This document shows, one piece after another, positions 39,116 through 49,576 of a stretch of DNA of 64,000 nucleotides (position 1 is the first letter of the stretch; each line of letters opens with the position of its first letter). The notes beneath the pieces are model-generated. The model saw nothing but the letters and a program-made list of their open reading frames with translations. It was not told the DNA's origin and did no database searches. Both the position numbers and the translations under genes were made by a program. This DNA is from Pseudomonas sp. CC6-YY-74 (GTDB lineage Bacteria; Pseudomonadota; Gammaproteobacteria; Pseudomonadales; Pseudomonadaceae), in the NCBI RefSeq assembly GCF_002025205.1, contig NZ_CP019947.1:2828001-2892000 (forward strand), read 5' to 3'.

Positions 39116-40053
39116 CGCATTTTCTCCGCCACACGCATGACGGCGCTACGCGAGCGCGGATTGGCCTTCAGCTCGGCTTCGGAAGCGAACTGCGGCTTGC
39201 CGATCAGTTTCAAACGGGGCTCGAAGGCCTTGGGGATGATCGGCAAGTCGCGCGGGTACTCGTCCCGCTCGCCCTTGGCATGCTTGCGCATGAACTGCTT
39301 GACGATGCGATCCTCAAGGGAGTGAAAGCTGATCACCACCAAGCGCCCGCCCACTTCAAGCGTCTCCAGCGCGGCATCGAGGCCACGCTGCAGATCGCCG
39401 AGCTCGTTATTGATGTAGATGCGCAGCCCCTGGAACGCGCGGGTCGCCGGATTCTTGCCCTTCTCCCAGGCGGGATTGGCCACCGTCAGCACCTGGGCCA
39501 AGTCGGCGGTGCGCTCAAAGGGCTGTTCCGCACGACGCAACACCACGGCACGAGCCATGCGCCTGGCGAAACGCTCTTCGCCATACTCCTTAAAGACCCT
39601 GGCAATTTCCTCTTCGCTGGCGCTGGCGATCCACTGCGCCGCACTGACGCCGCGTGCGGGATCCATGCGCATGTCCAGCGGGCCATCGTTGAGGAAGCTG
39701 AAACCGCGCTCGGCGTCGTCCAGCTGCGGCGATGAAACGCCCAGGTCCAGCAGAACGCCATTGACCTTGCCAACCAGCCCGCGGACAGCAGCTTCCTCGC
39801 CAAGTTCCGCAAAACTGCGCTGCACAACGACAAAGCGGCCGTCTTCGGCCGCTAACTCATTCCCCGTGGCAATCGCCAAGGGGTCTTTGTCAAACCCCAG
39901 CAAGCGCCCGTCTAGCCCGAGCCTTTCGAGGATTAACCGGCTATGCCCGCCACGACCGAAGGTGCCATCCAGGTAACAGCCATCCGCACGCACAGCCAAC
40001 CCGCCGACAGCCTCGTCGAGTAGCACAGTAATATGGCGAAAGCTGCTGGTCAT
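39112..40053 (-). CDS. rsmH: 16S rRNA (cytosine(1402)-N(4))-methyltransferase
   Basis: N4-methylates C1402 of 16S rRNA, the base that RsmI (also in this window) 2'-O-methylates. The 313-residue product has [18 protein letters not shown] motif [34 protein letters not shown], and late [19 protein letters not shown] 40053 is preferred over an in-frame GTG two codons earlier (40059), because relatives start M-x-S-S-F-R-H; the mraZ stop lies just before. Confidence 0.97.
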
Positions 40054-40055
40054 AG

Positions 40056-40511
40056 TCACAGGATCAAGTCACGTAGTTCGTCGGACAAAGCACCCGGTTG
40101 CTTGATGGCCGCCAAATCGGCATCGGCGACCGCATTCCAGGTATCTTCGTCCCACAGTTGAAATTTATTCAGTTGGCCGACCAACATCGCGCGTTTATCC
40201 AGCCTGGCGTACTCGCGTAGACGCGGCGGCACCAGAAAGCGACCGCTAGCATCCAGCTCGAGGTCAACAGCATTACCGATCAGCAAACGCTGCAAACGGC
40301 GGTTCTCTTCACGGAAGGAGGCCAATTCGCGCAGCTTGTTCTCGATCTGCTCCCACTCAGCCAGTGGGTAGACACAGAGGCAGGGGTCGATGGCATCGAT
40401 GGTCACGATAAGCTGGCCCGCACAACGCGACACGAGCTCGTCCCGATACCGACTTGGCATCGCGAGTCGCCCTTTGGCGTCGAGACTGATGGCGTTGGCT
40501 CCACGAAACAC
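40056..40511 (-). CDS. mraZ: Transcriptional regulator MraZ
   Basis: AbrB-fold (double SpoVT) ring protein that represses the dcw operon in E. coli by binding repeated GTGG-type boxes. The 151-residue product starts [21 protein letters not shown] and contains the second half-motif [17 protein letters not shown], giving the two DXXGR swapped-hairpin repeats. First gene of the cluster; 10-bp-spaced boxes matching its known targets lie just upstream (40545-40578). A clear sigma-70 promoter precedes them. Confidence 0.97.
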   Translation of the reverse strand: MFRGANAISLDAKGRLAMPSRYRDELVSRCAGQLIVTIDAIDPCLCVYPLAEWEQIENKLRELASFREENRRLQRLLIGNAVDLELDASGRFLVPPRLREYARLDKRAMLVGQLNKFQLWDEDTWNAVADADLAAIKQPGALSDELRDLIL

Positions 40512-40544
40512 AGCTGCGCTTCCCCTTAAATTAGCTATCCATGC

Positions 40545-40578
40545 CCCAAAAAACCCACTTCATGCCACTTCTTACCAC
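40545..40578 (-). promoter_or_regulatory. MraZ operator: 10-bp-spaced GTGG repeats
   Basis: On the minus strand four boxes follow one another at exactly 10-bp intervals: GTGG (40578-40575), GTGG (40568-40565), GTGGG (40558-40554) and TGGGG (40548-40544). E. coli and Mycoplasma MraZ bind such arrays of direct repeats. They lie directly after the -10 of the predicted dcw promoter, about 35-65 bp before mraZ, well placed for autorepression. Confidence 0.7.
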
Positions 40579-40586
40579 CTGCGCAC

Positions 40587-40616
40587 ACTATAGGAACGCC
40601 CACACCCCACCGTCAA
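40587..40616 (-). promoter_or_regulatory. Sigma-70 promoter of the dcw (mra) operon
   Basis: Minus strand: -35 TTGACG at 40616-40611 and -10 TATAGT at 40592-40587, spacer 18. Transcription would start near 40580, within the MraZ repeats. The remainder of the gap up to rnpB (40617-40824) shows no gene; a T-rich stretch near 40768-40775 could belong to the rnpB 3' end. Confidence 0.65.
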
Positions 40617-40824
40617 GACGCGCCTGGAGGGAAAAACCCTTACAGAACGGCGATTTAGCAAACTAAACAGGAGTAAGAGCGGAGCAATACGCGGAGTTTT
40701 TCGCGGCAAGTTGAGCATGTACAGCAAGCTGCACTTCGAACTTAAAGTGATTTGTTAAGAGTAAGATTTTTTTGGTCTTAGAAAAGCGAGGAGTAGAGGT
40801 GTCGCGGATAGAAAGGAAAGGTGG

Positions 40825-41179
40825 AGAGTCGATCTGTAAGCCGGGTTCTGTCGAGGACAGTCATTCCTCTACGACGTACATCACTGCACGCCTTTAGCAA
40901 CCTACCCGGTTCCAGCGCGGGCCACGCCAATGGAACCCTATTTGGTCTTGCTCCGAGTGGGGTTTGCCTAGCCACGGACTGTTACCAGCCGCGCGGTGCG
41001 CTCTTACCGCACCTTTTCACCCTTACCGGCGCCGAAGCGCTTAGGCGGTTATTTTCTGTGGCACTTTCCGTAGGCTCACGCCTCCCAGGCGTTACCTGGC
41101 ACTCCGCCCTATGGAGCCCGGACTTTCCTCCCCCGCATTTCGCAGAACGAAACACGGCAGCGACTGTCCGATCGACTCT
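40825..41179 (-). ncRNA. rnpB: RNase P RNA (class A)
   Basis: Catalytic RNA that trims tRNA 5' leaders. The minus strand begins AGAGTCGATCGGACAGTCGC and ends with GATCGACTCT, whose pairing forms helix P1. Conserved class A blocks are clear: GAGGAAAGTCCGGGCTCC (P3/P4 region), GGTAAGGGTGAAAAGGTGC, and the 3' CAGAACCCGGCTTACAGATCG. Length about 355 nt, as in P. aeruginosa. Located between rsmI and mraZ exactly as in other pseudomonads; transcribed from a promoter probably inside the 3' end of rsmI. Confidence 0.96.
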
Positions 41180-41220
41180 CCGCCGCCAAGGTTACCGGCA
41201 CGCGCCCGATAGAACAAGGC

Positions 41221-42125
41221 TCAAGCGTCTTTCTGCCGCTCCAGCGCCGCCTGATAGAGCAGATTCTTGCGCACTCCGGTGATTTCCGCCGCCAACGCCG
41301 CCGCTCGCTTGAGGGGCATTTCCTTGAGCAACAACTCGAGCACACGCAGCGCCTCGGCACTGACCGCCGCCTCGCCCTCCGGCGCCTGCCAGCCAGCGAC
41401 CAGGACCACGCACTCGCCGCGCTGCTGATTGCTGTCAGCCGCCACCCAGGCGCGTAACTCGCTCAATGGCAGGCCCTTGAGCGTCTCGAAGGTCTTGCTG
41501 ATCTCGCGAGCCAGCAAGGCCGGCCGCTCATCGCCGAACACCGCCTGCATGTCTTCCAGGCACTCGAGGATGCGGTGCGGCGCCTCATAGAAGATCAGCG
41601 TGCGCGGCTCTTCCCTTACCTGCTCCAGGCGCGTCCGCCGGCCGGCGGTCTTGGCCGGCAGAAACCCCTCGAAAATAAACCGGTCGGACGGCAAGCCCGC
41701 CGCCGACAGCGCCGCAATCAGCGCACAGGCCCCGGCACTGGCACTACGGCGACCCCGGCGGCACGCGCCTGGCGCACCAAGTGATAGCCGGGGTCGGAAA
41801 TCAACGGCGTACCGGCGTCAGAAATCAATGCCACGTCCTCGCCCGCCAACAGCCGCGCGAGAAAGCGCCCGCCCTGATCACGCTCGTTGTGTTCGTGACA
41901 GGCGGCCAGCGGCGTGGCAATCCCGAAATGCTGCATCAGGCGCACGGAGTGGCGGGTGTCCTCGGCAGCAATCAAGGCCACATTGCCGAGCACCTTGAGC
42001 GCCCGCGCACTGATGTCGTCCAGGTTGCCAATTGGCGTGGCGACCACATAAAGGGTGCCGGGAGTGGAATTCAGTGCACCGGGACTGGTCACAGCTCGAG
42101 CCTCTTCAATCGCAAAAGCGCGCAT
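41221..42125 (-). pseudogene. rsmI: 16S rRNA 2'-O-ribose C1402 methyltransferase RsmI, interrupted by a one-base frameshift
   Basis: SAM enzyme of the tetrapyrrole-methylase fold. The N-terminal part is clear: [54 protein letters not shown]. The frame ends at PVPGPVR just after the C-run 41730-41733 (GGGG on the coding strand). The next frame continues [24 protein letters not shown] to the normal C-terminus at 41221. One missing base restores a single reading. Start: ATG 42125, or GTG 42092, which has a better ribosome-binding site and a more typical length. Divergent from lpoA. Confidence 0.88.
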
Positions 42126-42215
42126 TGTAGCCCGTTTCACGCCATCGACATCGCGCCAGGGCCAGGCCTTGGGTACAATTCACCGTTCATTTGATCAAGT
42201 ATCAGGACCGCTTAC

Positions 42216-44030
42216 ATGATCGCCTGCCTGCGTCCGCTCCTCGTTCTCTGTCTTGCTGGCTTGCTTACCGCCTGCGCCAGCCCGCCCTCATCCAACCTGG
42301 GAGAACTGCCGCGCACCCCTCAAGCCAGCATCGAGCAACTGCTGCAACAGGCCACCGAAAGCAAGCCCGAACAAGCCGCCCTGCTGCGCCTGGCTGCCGC
42401 CGATCAGGCTTATCAGCAGAAAAATATCGCGCGTGCCGACAACATCCTCGAACAGGTGCAACTCAGTAGCCTGAAGCCGGCCCAGCAGATCTATGCCAGC
42501 ACCCTGGCCGCCGAACTGGCATTGGCGCGCGAAAAACCCAAAGCCGCCCTGGAGGCGCTCAGCCATCCCAGCCTGGAGCGCCTGGGAGAACTGCCGATCG
42601 AACAACAGGTGCGCACCCAACTGGCTCGCGCCAACGCCCTGCAGGCCGACGGACAGATCCTCGCCGCCGCGCGCGAACGCGTGTACATCGCCCCACTGCT
42701 GATAAGCGGCGAGACCGCCACCCGCAACCACGAAACGATCTGGAGCCTGGTCTCCAGCCTGCCAAGCGAGCAACTGCAATCCAACGACGGCGCCGACCTG
42801 GCTGGCTGGCTGGGCCTGGCTCAGGCCGCCAAGACTCCTGGCACCGTGCAACAACAGCAAACAGCCATCGATGACTGGCTGGCACAACACCCCCAACATC
42901 CCGCCGCTCTGCAATTACCGCCAGCACTGCGCAAACTGCAAGAACTGTCCAGCCAGCCCTTGCAGGAAATCGCCCTGCTGCTACCACAAGAAGGCCCGCT
43001 TGCAGCCGTAGCGCGCGCCTTGCGCGACGGCTTTCTCGCCGCCCACTATCAAGCCCAGCAGGCCGGGCAGAACCCGCCGAATATCCAGTTCTATGACAGC
43101 TCACGCATGGGCTCACTGGATGAGTTCTACCGCCAGGCACAGGCTGCCGGCGTGCAACTGGTTATCGGCCCACTGGAAAAACCACTGGTCAAACAACTCA
43201 GTGATCGCGAGCAATTACCGATCACCACCCTGGCCCTGAACTACAGCGACCCAGGCCAGGAAGGTCCGACTCAGCTGTTCCAGTTCGGCCTTGCTGCCGA
43301 AGATGAAGCGCGCGAAGCGGCACGTCGCGCCTGGGCTGACGGCATGCGCAGCGCAGCGGCCCTGGTGCCGCGCGGTGATTGGGGCGACCGGGTACTCGAT
43401 GCCTTCCGGCAGAGCTGGCAAGCCCAGGGCGGCACCCTGATCGCCGCCGAACATGTTGACCAGCCCGTCGAACTGGCGCGGCAAATCGCCGAACTGTTCC
43501 AACTGCGTGAAAGCGAAGCACGCAGCAAGCGCCTAAAGAACACCCTGGGCACTGCGGTGGCCGCGCAGCCGGCACGGCGCCAGGACATCGACTTCATCTT
43601 CCTTGCGGCCACCCCGCAGCAAGCGCAACAGATCAAACCGATCCTGGCCTTCCAATACGCTGGCGACGTGCCCGTGTATGCCACTTCGCACCTGTTTACC
43701 GGCAACCACAGCGATGCGCAATATCACGACCTGAACGGCATCCGCTTTTGCGAAACGCCCTGGCTGCTGAACGTCAACGACCCGGTACGCCAGCAAGTCG
43801 AAAGCCAATGGCCACAGGCCGGAGGCAGTCTCGGCCGCCTCTACGCCATGGGTGCCGACGCCTACCTCCTGGCGCCGCGCCTGAGCCAGCTCAAGGCCTT
43901 GCCGGATACCCGGATCGACGGCCTGTCCGGCAGCCTCAGCCTCAACCCGGCGCAGCGCATTGAACGCCAACTGCCCTGGGCCGAGTTTCGCGACGGTCGC
44001 GTCGAGCGCCTGCCAGACAACCTCAATTGA
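42216..44030 (+). CDS. lpoA: Penicillin-binding protein activator LpoA (YraM) lipoprotein
   Basis: Outer-membrane lipoprotein that reaches through the periplasm to stimulate PBP1A. The 604-residue product has a lipoprotein signal peptide with lipobox LTAC (Cys20), a TPR-like helical N-domain (about 35-245) and a C-domain with periplasmic-binding-protein fold (IALLLPQEGPLAAVARALRDG ... RLYAMGADAYLLA). ATG 42216 is preceded by AGGA. Its stop overlaps the TTG start of yraN. In P. aeruginosa the PBP1a activator is LpoP, so LpoA-type function here is by family only. Confidence 0.88.
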   Translation: MIACLRPLLVLCLAGLLTACASPPSSNLGELPRTPQASIEQLLQQATESKPEQAALLRLAAADQAYQQKNIARADNILEQVQLSSLKPAQQIYASTLAAELALAREKPKAALEALSHPSLERLGELPIEQQVRTQLARANALQADGQILAAARERVYIAPLLISGETATRNHETIWSLVSSLPSEQLQSNDGADLAGWLGLAQAAKTPGTVQQQQTAIDDWLAQHPQHPAALQLPPALRKLQELSSQPLQEIALLLPQEGPLAAVARALRDGFLAAHYQAQQAGQNPPNIQFYDSSRMGSLDEFYRQAQAAGVQLVIGPLEKPLVKQLSDREQLPITTLALNYSDPGQEGPTQLFQFGLAAEDEAREAARRAWADGMRSAAALVPRGDWGDRVLDAFRQSWQAQGGTLIAAEHVDQPVELARQIAELFQLRESEARSKRLKNTLGTAVAAQPARRQDIDFIFLAATPQQAQQIKPILAFQYAGDVPVYATSHLFTGNHSDAQYHDLNGIRFCETPWLLNVNDPVRQQVESQWPQAGGSLGRLYAMGADAYLLAPRLSQLKALPDTRIDGLSGSLSLNPAQRIERQLPWAEFRDGRVERLPDNLN

Positions 44031-44401
44031 TCGACCACCGCAGCACGCAAAGCAGCGGCAAGGCTGCCGAAGAGCTGGCCCGCCTGCATCTGCAGCAACA
44101 CGGCCTGAAGCTTCTGGCGCAGAACTGGAGCTGCCGCCGCGGCGAGCTTGATCTGGTCATGCTCGACATCGATACAGTAGTATTCGTCGAAGTCCGCTAT
44201 CGTCGGCACTCCACCTGGGGCGGCGCCGTGGAGAGCGTCGACGCCCGCAAGCGCGACAAGCTCACGAAAGCAGCCATGCACTTTTTGCAGCAGGAATCGC
44301 GCTGGGCCAAACACCCTTGTCGGTTCGACGTGATTGCCATAACCGCCGAAGGCAACTCGACTCCCGGGCTGAACTGGATTCAAAACGCCTTTGACACCTG
44401 A
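44027..44401 (+). CDS. yraN: YraN family protein (UPF0102), nuclease-fold
   Basis: A 124-residue protein with GKAAEELARLHLQQHGLKLL, CRRGELDLVMLD and VFVEVRYRR, the D-x-n-ExK-like core of the Holliday-junction-resolvase-like fold. Biochemical function is unproven. The start appears to be TTG 44027, overlapping the lpoA TGA (TTGA); no better start is found before the conserved region. Second gene of the lpoA-yraN-diaA-dolP group common in gamma-proteobacteria. Confidence 0.9.
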   Translation: MIDHRSTQSSGKAAEELARLHLQQHGLKLLAQNWSCRRGELDLVMLDIDTVVFVEVRYRRHSTWGGAVESVDARKRDKLTKAAMHFLQQESRWAKHPCRFDVIAITAEGNSTPGLNWIQNAFDT

Positions 44402-45555
<1,154 letters not shown>

Positions 45556-45570
45556 TCTTTGCACGAACAC

Positions 45571-45601
45571 AAAAAAGGCGATCCAGTGGATCGCCTTTTT
45601 T
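45571..45601. terminator. Bidirectional terminator between the dolP-like gene and sspB
   Basis: AAAAAAGGCGATCC pairs exactly with GGATCGCCTTTTTT around loop AGT. It has a T-run on both strands and sits between two convergent stops (45555 and 45604), so it can end both transcripts. Confidence 0.93.
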
Positions 45602-45603
45602 GT

Positions 45604-46017
45604 TTACTTGACCACCTTCAGGCTGGGCCGCCCGCTGGGACGCGGCGGCTCGCCGTCCGGCGGTCCCTGATCATCCGGGCTATCGCCCTCTTCATCATCC
45701 GGCACCGGCGGCTCCAGATCGAAGACCATGCCCTGACCATTCTCCCGCGCATAAATTGCCAGTATGGCTGCAGCCGGGACGTACAGGCTGTGCGGCGCCC
45801 CACCGAAGCGCCCCTCGAAGCTCACCGCCTCGTTATCCATATGCAGATGACGCACCGCGCTGGGCGAGACGTTAAGCACTATCTGCCCATCACTGGCGAA
45901 GCCTGGCGGCACTTGCACACCGGAAAACTCGGCGTTGACCAACAAATGCGGAGTGCAATCGTTGTCGACGATCCACTCGTAAAGTGCACGAACCAGGTAA
46001 GGACGACTGGAATTCAT
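45604..46017 (-). CDS. sspB: ClpXP specificity-enhancing factor SspB
   Basis: Adaptor delivering ssrA-tagged proteins, and RseA-like substrates, to ClpXP. The 137-residue product has an N-terminal Sm-like fold (SSRPYLVRALYEWIVDNDCTPH ... IVLNVSPSAVRHLHMDNEAVSFEGRFGG), an acidic flexible linker, and the C-terminal ClpX-binding tail RPSLKVVK. ATG 46017 matches the conserved N-terminus, 16 bp after sspA. In the AlgW pathway (algW also in this window) anti-sigma degradation ends in ClpXP. Confidence 0.94.
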   Translation of the reverse strand: MNSSRPYLVRALYEWIVDNDCTPHLLVNAEFSGVQVPPGFASDGQIVLNVSPSAVRHLHMDNEAVSFEGRFGGAPHSLYVPAAAILAIYARENGQGMVFDLEPPVPDDEEGDSPDDQGPPDGEPPRPSGRPSLKVVK

Positions 46018-46033
46018 CAAAGCCTCCTCAGCT

Positions 46034-46651
46034 TCAGCGCATATCGCGCTCAACGGGGGAAAGACTGGCCTGAAAGGCCTCGCGGGCAAACTGGCGGTCC
46101 ATATAGTCGAGCAACGGCTTGGCTGGCTTGCCTAACTCGATACCCAGCACCGGCAGGCGCCAGAGCAGCGGCAGCAGGCAACAATCCACCAAGCTCATCT
46201 CATCACTGAGAAAGTACGCCTTGTCGGCGAACAGCGGCGAAACGCCGGTGAGGCTCTCGCGGAGTTCTTTGCGGGCCTGCACGCGAGCCGGCTCCTTGCT
46301 GCGCGGATCGAGGATAAGGTCGACCTGAGCACACCAATCTCGCTGAATACGATGAATCAGCAGGCGGCTATTGGCCCGCGCCACCGGATAAACCGGCAAC
46401 AACGGTGGATGTGGATAGCGCTCATCCAGATATTCCATCACCACGGTCGACTCGTACAACGCCAAATCACGGTCGACCAGGGTCGGCAGGCTGGCATAGG
46501 GGTTGACCTCCAGCAGCCTTGCCGGGTAACGGCCCTTTTCGACACTGATGATCTCGGCGCTGACACCCTTCTCGGCGAGCACGATGCGTACGCGGTGGGA
46601 ATAGTGGTCGGCGGGGTCGGAGTAGCAGGCTAACCGGTTGGTCACGCTCAT
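46034..46651 (-). CDS. sspA: Stringent starvation protein A (GST-fold transcription regulator)
   Basis: RNA-polymerase-associated protein acting in starvation and acid stress. The 205-residue product has a thioredoxin-fold N-domain ([22 protein letters not shown]) without the GST catalytic residue, the [18 protein letters not shown] segment and the helical C-domain with [18 protein letters not shown] 46651 is preceded by AGGAGG. Operon with sspB as in most gamma-proteobacteria; petC ends 90 bp upstream. Confidence 0.95.
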   Translation of the reverse strand: MSVTNRLACYSDPADHYSHRVRIVLAEKGVSAEIISVEKGRYPARLLEVNPYASLPTLVDRDLALYESTVVMEYLDERYPHPPLLPVYPVARANSRLLIHRIQRDWCAQVDLILDPRSKEPARVQARKELRESLTGVSPLFADKAYFLSDEMSLVDCCLLPLLWRLPVLGIELGKPAKPLLDYMDRQFAREAFQASLSPVERDMR

Positions 46652-46689
46652 GGCGGTCCTCCTCGCTTATATAGGTTATTGGAAGCAGA

Positions 46690-46718
46690 AAAGACTGCGC
46701 GCCCAAAGGGGCGCGCAG
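46690..46718 (-). terminator. Rho-independent terminator of petABC
   Basis: CTGCGCGCCC at 46695-46704 pairs perfectly with GGGCGCGCAG at 46709-46718, loop of four. On the minus strand the stem is followed by TCTTTTC. It lies 24 bp past the petC stop, between petC and sspA. Confidence 0.8.
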
Positions 46719-46741
46719 GACAACATTGCAGCAACAAACGA

Positions 46742-47521
46742 TTAATGCACGTCCTTCCAGTACTCACGCTTGAGCAGGTAGGCGAAGACGAAGAAGAAGG
46801 CCAGATACAGCAGCACGTAAGCGCCGACACGCTGACTTTTCAGCTTCACCGGATTAGCCGAGTAAGCCAGGAAGGTCACCAGATTCTTGATCTTGGTGTC
46901 GAACTCTTCTTCGCTCAGGGCACCGCTTTTCGGCTCGATGACCAACTGATCGCAGGCCTCATGCGTTATTGGCGTGCCCGACAACGGATCGAACTGCTTC
47001 TTGCCATCCTCGACGACCTGAACCTGCTTGCAACCTATGTACTGACGCCCTTGCAGGGAGGCCAGCACGTTCGGCATACCGACGTTCGGGAACACCTTGT
47101 TATTGGCGCCCAGCGGACGGCTCGGATCATCGTAGAACGTACGCAGGTAGGTATACAGCCAGTCGGTGCCACGCACACGAGCGACCAGAGTCAGATCCGG
47201 AGGCGCTGCCCCGAACCAGACCTTGGCATCCTCGACCTGCATGCCAATCTTCATGTGCTCGCCAATCTTGGCGCCACTGAAGATCAGGTTGTCCAGCATC
47301 AACTCATGCGGGATACCCAGGTCATCGGCCACACGCTCATAGCGCTGGAACTTGGCGCCATGACAACCCATGCAGTAGTTGGCGAAGGTACGCGCACCAT
47401 CCTGCATGCCGGCCTTGTCGGTCAGGTCAATTTCGACTTCATCCAAATGCACGCCGGCTTCACTAGCGAAAGCGAAGACTGGCAGCGCAGCAATAACAAA
47501 CGCAGCAAATAGCTTTTTCAT
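46742..47521 (-). CDS. petC: Cytochrome c1 of the bc1 complex
   Basis: Heme c subunit passing electrons from the Rieske protein to cytochrome c. The 259-residue precursor has a signal peptide (to about residue 20), heme motif C50-M-G-C53-H54, the sixth ligand Met in PNVGMPNVL, and a C-terminal anchor helix (VGAYVLLYLAFFFVFAYLL). ATG 47521 shares its last coordinate with the petB stop (coupled). The longer reading inside petB is not conserved. Confidence 0.96.
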   Translation of the reverse strand: MKKLFAAFVIAALPVFAFASEAGVHLDEVEIDLTDKAGMQDGARTFANYCMGCHGAKFQRYERVADDLGIPHELMLDNLIFSGAKIGEHMKIGMQVEDAKVWFGAAPPDLTLVARVRGTDWLYTYLRTFYDDPSRPLGANNKVFPNVGMPNVLASLQGRQYIGCKQVQVVEDGKKQFDPLSGTPITHEACDQLVIEPKSGALSEEEFDTKIKNLVTFLAYSANPVKLKSQRVGAYVLLYLAFFFVFAYLLKREYWKDVH

Positions 47522-48731
47522 CAGCCAGTCACCCTTTCCGGAACCGGTTTGGTCTTCTCCATCCTGGTATAGAACGGCATCAGGATGAAGTACGCGAAGT
47601 ACAGGAAGGTACACACCTGCGCCAGCAGGGTGCGGCCCGGGGTCGGCGCAAGTACGCCCAGCACGCCCAGAATCACGAAGGACACGCAGAACACCAGCAG
47701 CCAGATCTTGCTCAGCCAGCCCTTGTAACGCATCGACTTGACCGGACTACGATCCAGCCACGGCAGCACGAACAGCACGGCAATGGCGCCACCCATGGCG
47801 ATGACCCCCATCAGCTTGTCGGGGATAGCACGCAAGATCGCGTAGAACGGGGTGAAGTACCAGACGGGAGCAATATGCGCTGGCGTCTTCAGCGCGTTGG
47901 CCTCTTCGAAGTTGGGCTTCTCGAGGAAGTAGCCGCCCATTTCCGGGAAGAAGAACACGATGAAGCAGAAGATGAACAGGAACACCACCACGCCGACGAT
48001 GTCTTTCACGGTGTAGTAGGGATGGAAAGGAATGCCATCGAGCGGTATGCCGTTCGCGTCTTTCTTCTTCTTGATTTCGACGCCGTCGGGGTTGTTCGAA
48101 CCGACTTCGTGCAACGCCAGGATGTGCAGGACAACCAGACCGAGGATCACGATTGGCAGCGCAACCACGTGCAGGGCGAAGAAGCGGTTCAGGGTGATCC
48201 CGGAGATCAGATAGTCACCGCGAATCCACTGCGTCAGATCCGCACCAATGACCGGAATGGCACCGAACAGCGAGATGATCACCTGCGCCCCCAGTAGGAC
48301 ATCTGCCCCCATGGCAGCAGATAGCCCATGAATGCTTCAGCCATCAGCATCAGGTAGATCAGCATACCGAAGATCCACACCAGCTCGCGTGGCTTCTGGT
48401 AGGAGCCATAGAGCAGACCGCGGAACATGTGCAGATAGACCACCACGAAGAATGCCGAAGCACCGGTGGAGTGCAGGTAGCGCAGAATCCAGCCGTACTC
48501 GACGTCACGCATGATGTATTCGACCGAAGCAAACGCCTCTTCAGCCGACGGCGTGTAGCTCATGGTCAGCCAGACGCCGGTGACGATCTGATTGACCAGC
48601 ACCAGCAGTGCCAGGGAGCCGAAGAAGTAGAAGAAGTTGAAGTTCTTCGGTGCGTAATACTTGCTCAGATGGTCTTCAAACATCTTGGTGGCCGGGAAGC
48701 GCGCATCCACCCATTCCATGAACTTACTCAT
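47521..48731 (-). pseudogene. petB: Cytochrome b of the bc1 complex, interrupted by a one-base frameshift
   Basis: Quinol-oxidising membrane subunit with hemes bL/bH. The N-terminal part ([20 protein letters not shown] ... [19 protein letters not shown] ... [13 protein letters not shown]) breaks in the C-run 48288-48292. The other frame continues [35 protein letters not shown] (second His pair) and the PEWYF-equivalent region (PVWYFTPFYAILR). Total 1211 nt; one added base gives 403 residues, the normal length. Start ATG 48731 (or 48734) overlaps the Rieske stop. As cytochrome b is needed for the complex, a sequence error is likely. Confidence 0.9.
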
Positions 48732-49324
48732 CATGCTTGCTCCTGGTCCACACCGATGATGATCACATCATCCGACTCGTACATGTGCGGTGGCACCGGC
48801 AGGTTCAAGGGCGCAGGCTGCGCTTTGTAGACCCGGCCAGCGAGGTCGTAGCGAGAACCGTGGCAAGGGCAAAAATATCCCCCGACCCACTCGGCGCCGA
48901 GATCGGCAGGCGCCACTTCCGGACGGAAGGACGGAGCACAGCCCAAGTGAGTGCACAACCCGACCAGCAGCAGCAGCTCCGGCTTGATTGAACGGGTTTT
49001 CGGATCGACATAGCTCGGCTGATCAGACGCCTGAGATTCGATATCGGCCAGTCGCGGCTCAAGCTTGATCAGATTGCTGAGAATTTCCTCGGTACGGCGC
49101 ACGATAAAAACCGGTTGCCCCCGCCACTCGGCAACCATTTGCTGGCCAGGCTCGATCTTGCCAACATTCACCTTCACAGGTGCACCGGCAGCTTTAGCCT
49201 TAGCGCTCGGGAACCATGACCCCACGAACGGGACCGCGGCACCCACCGCTCCAGCAGCACCCACCACAGAGGTGGCCGCCACCAAGAAGCGACGCCGGCC
49301 TGCATTCACGCCGTCATTGCTCAT
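48731..49324 (-). CDS. petA: Ubiquinol-cytochrome c reductase iron-sulfur (Rieske) subunit
   Basis: Rieske 2Fe-2S protein of complex III. The 197-residue product has a twin-arginine type N-terminus ([12 protein letters not shown]) with a hydrophobic anchor (about 13-35), and cluster ligands C124-T-H126-L-G-C129 and C152-P-C154-H155-G-S. ATG 49324 follows a promoter at 49405-49433. First gene of petABC; its stop overlaps the petB start. UCR_TM-type N-terminus and length fit the family. Confidence 0.97.
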   Translation of the reverse strand: MSNDGVNAGRRRFLVAATSVVGAAGAVGAAVPFVGSWFPSAKAKAAGAPVKVNVGKIEPGQQMVAEWRGQPVFIVRRTEEILSNLIKLEPRLADIESQASDQPSYVDPKTRSIKPELLLLVGLCTHLGCAPSFRPEVAPADLGAEWVGGYFCPCHGSRYDLAGRVYKAQPAPLNLPVPPHMYESDDVIIIGVDQEQA

Positions 49325-49404
49325 TCAGTCGTCTCCCATCAGCGTTGTGGCCTGTTGTCAGGCCTCTACTAGGTAAAAATCGAGTCGCGCAAAAAATCCG
49401 CCAA

Positions 49405-49433
49405 ATGGTAAAGAAAAGCCCCTAATCTGACAA
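49405..49433 (-). promoter_or_regulatory. Putative sigma-70 promoter of petABC
   Basis: Minus strand -35 TTGTCA (49433-49428) and -10 TACCAT (49410-49405) with a 17-base spacer, about 80 bp before petA. No other convincing promoter seen in the 196-bp gap before the rpsI terminator. Confidence 0.5.
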
Positions 49434-49487
49434 GGCAATTACCTTACAGAAAACAGCTCAATCCCTTACAGCGCACGGCGCGCACGG

Positions 49488-49506
49488 CTGCGGCATGATG
49501 CCGCAG
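49488..49506. repeat. 19-bp palindrome upstream of petA
   Basis: CTGCGGCAT-G-ATGCCGCAG is a perfect 9-bp-arm palindrome about 60 bp upstream of the predicted petA -35. It could be a protein-binding site for petABC control or a hairpin near the end of the rpsI transcript. Confidence 0.45.
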
Positions 49507-49520
49507 AGAACCAGTCGCCC

Positions 49521-49560
49521 AAAAAAAACGCCCAGTTCCAAAAGGAAACCGGGCGCTTTT
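49521..49560 (-). terminator. Rho-independent terminator of rplM-rpsI
   Basis: On the minus strand CGCCCGGTTTCC and GGAACTGGGCG form a stem with one irregularity and a TTTT loop, followed by eight T residues (49528-49521). It lies 17 bp past the rpsI stop. Confidence 0.88.
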
Positions 49561-49576
49561 GAACGCAAGTAGCGAA

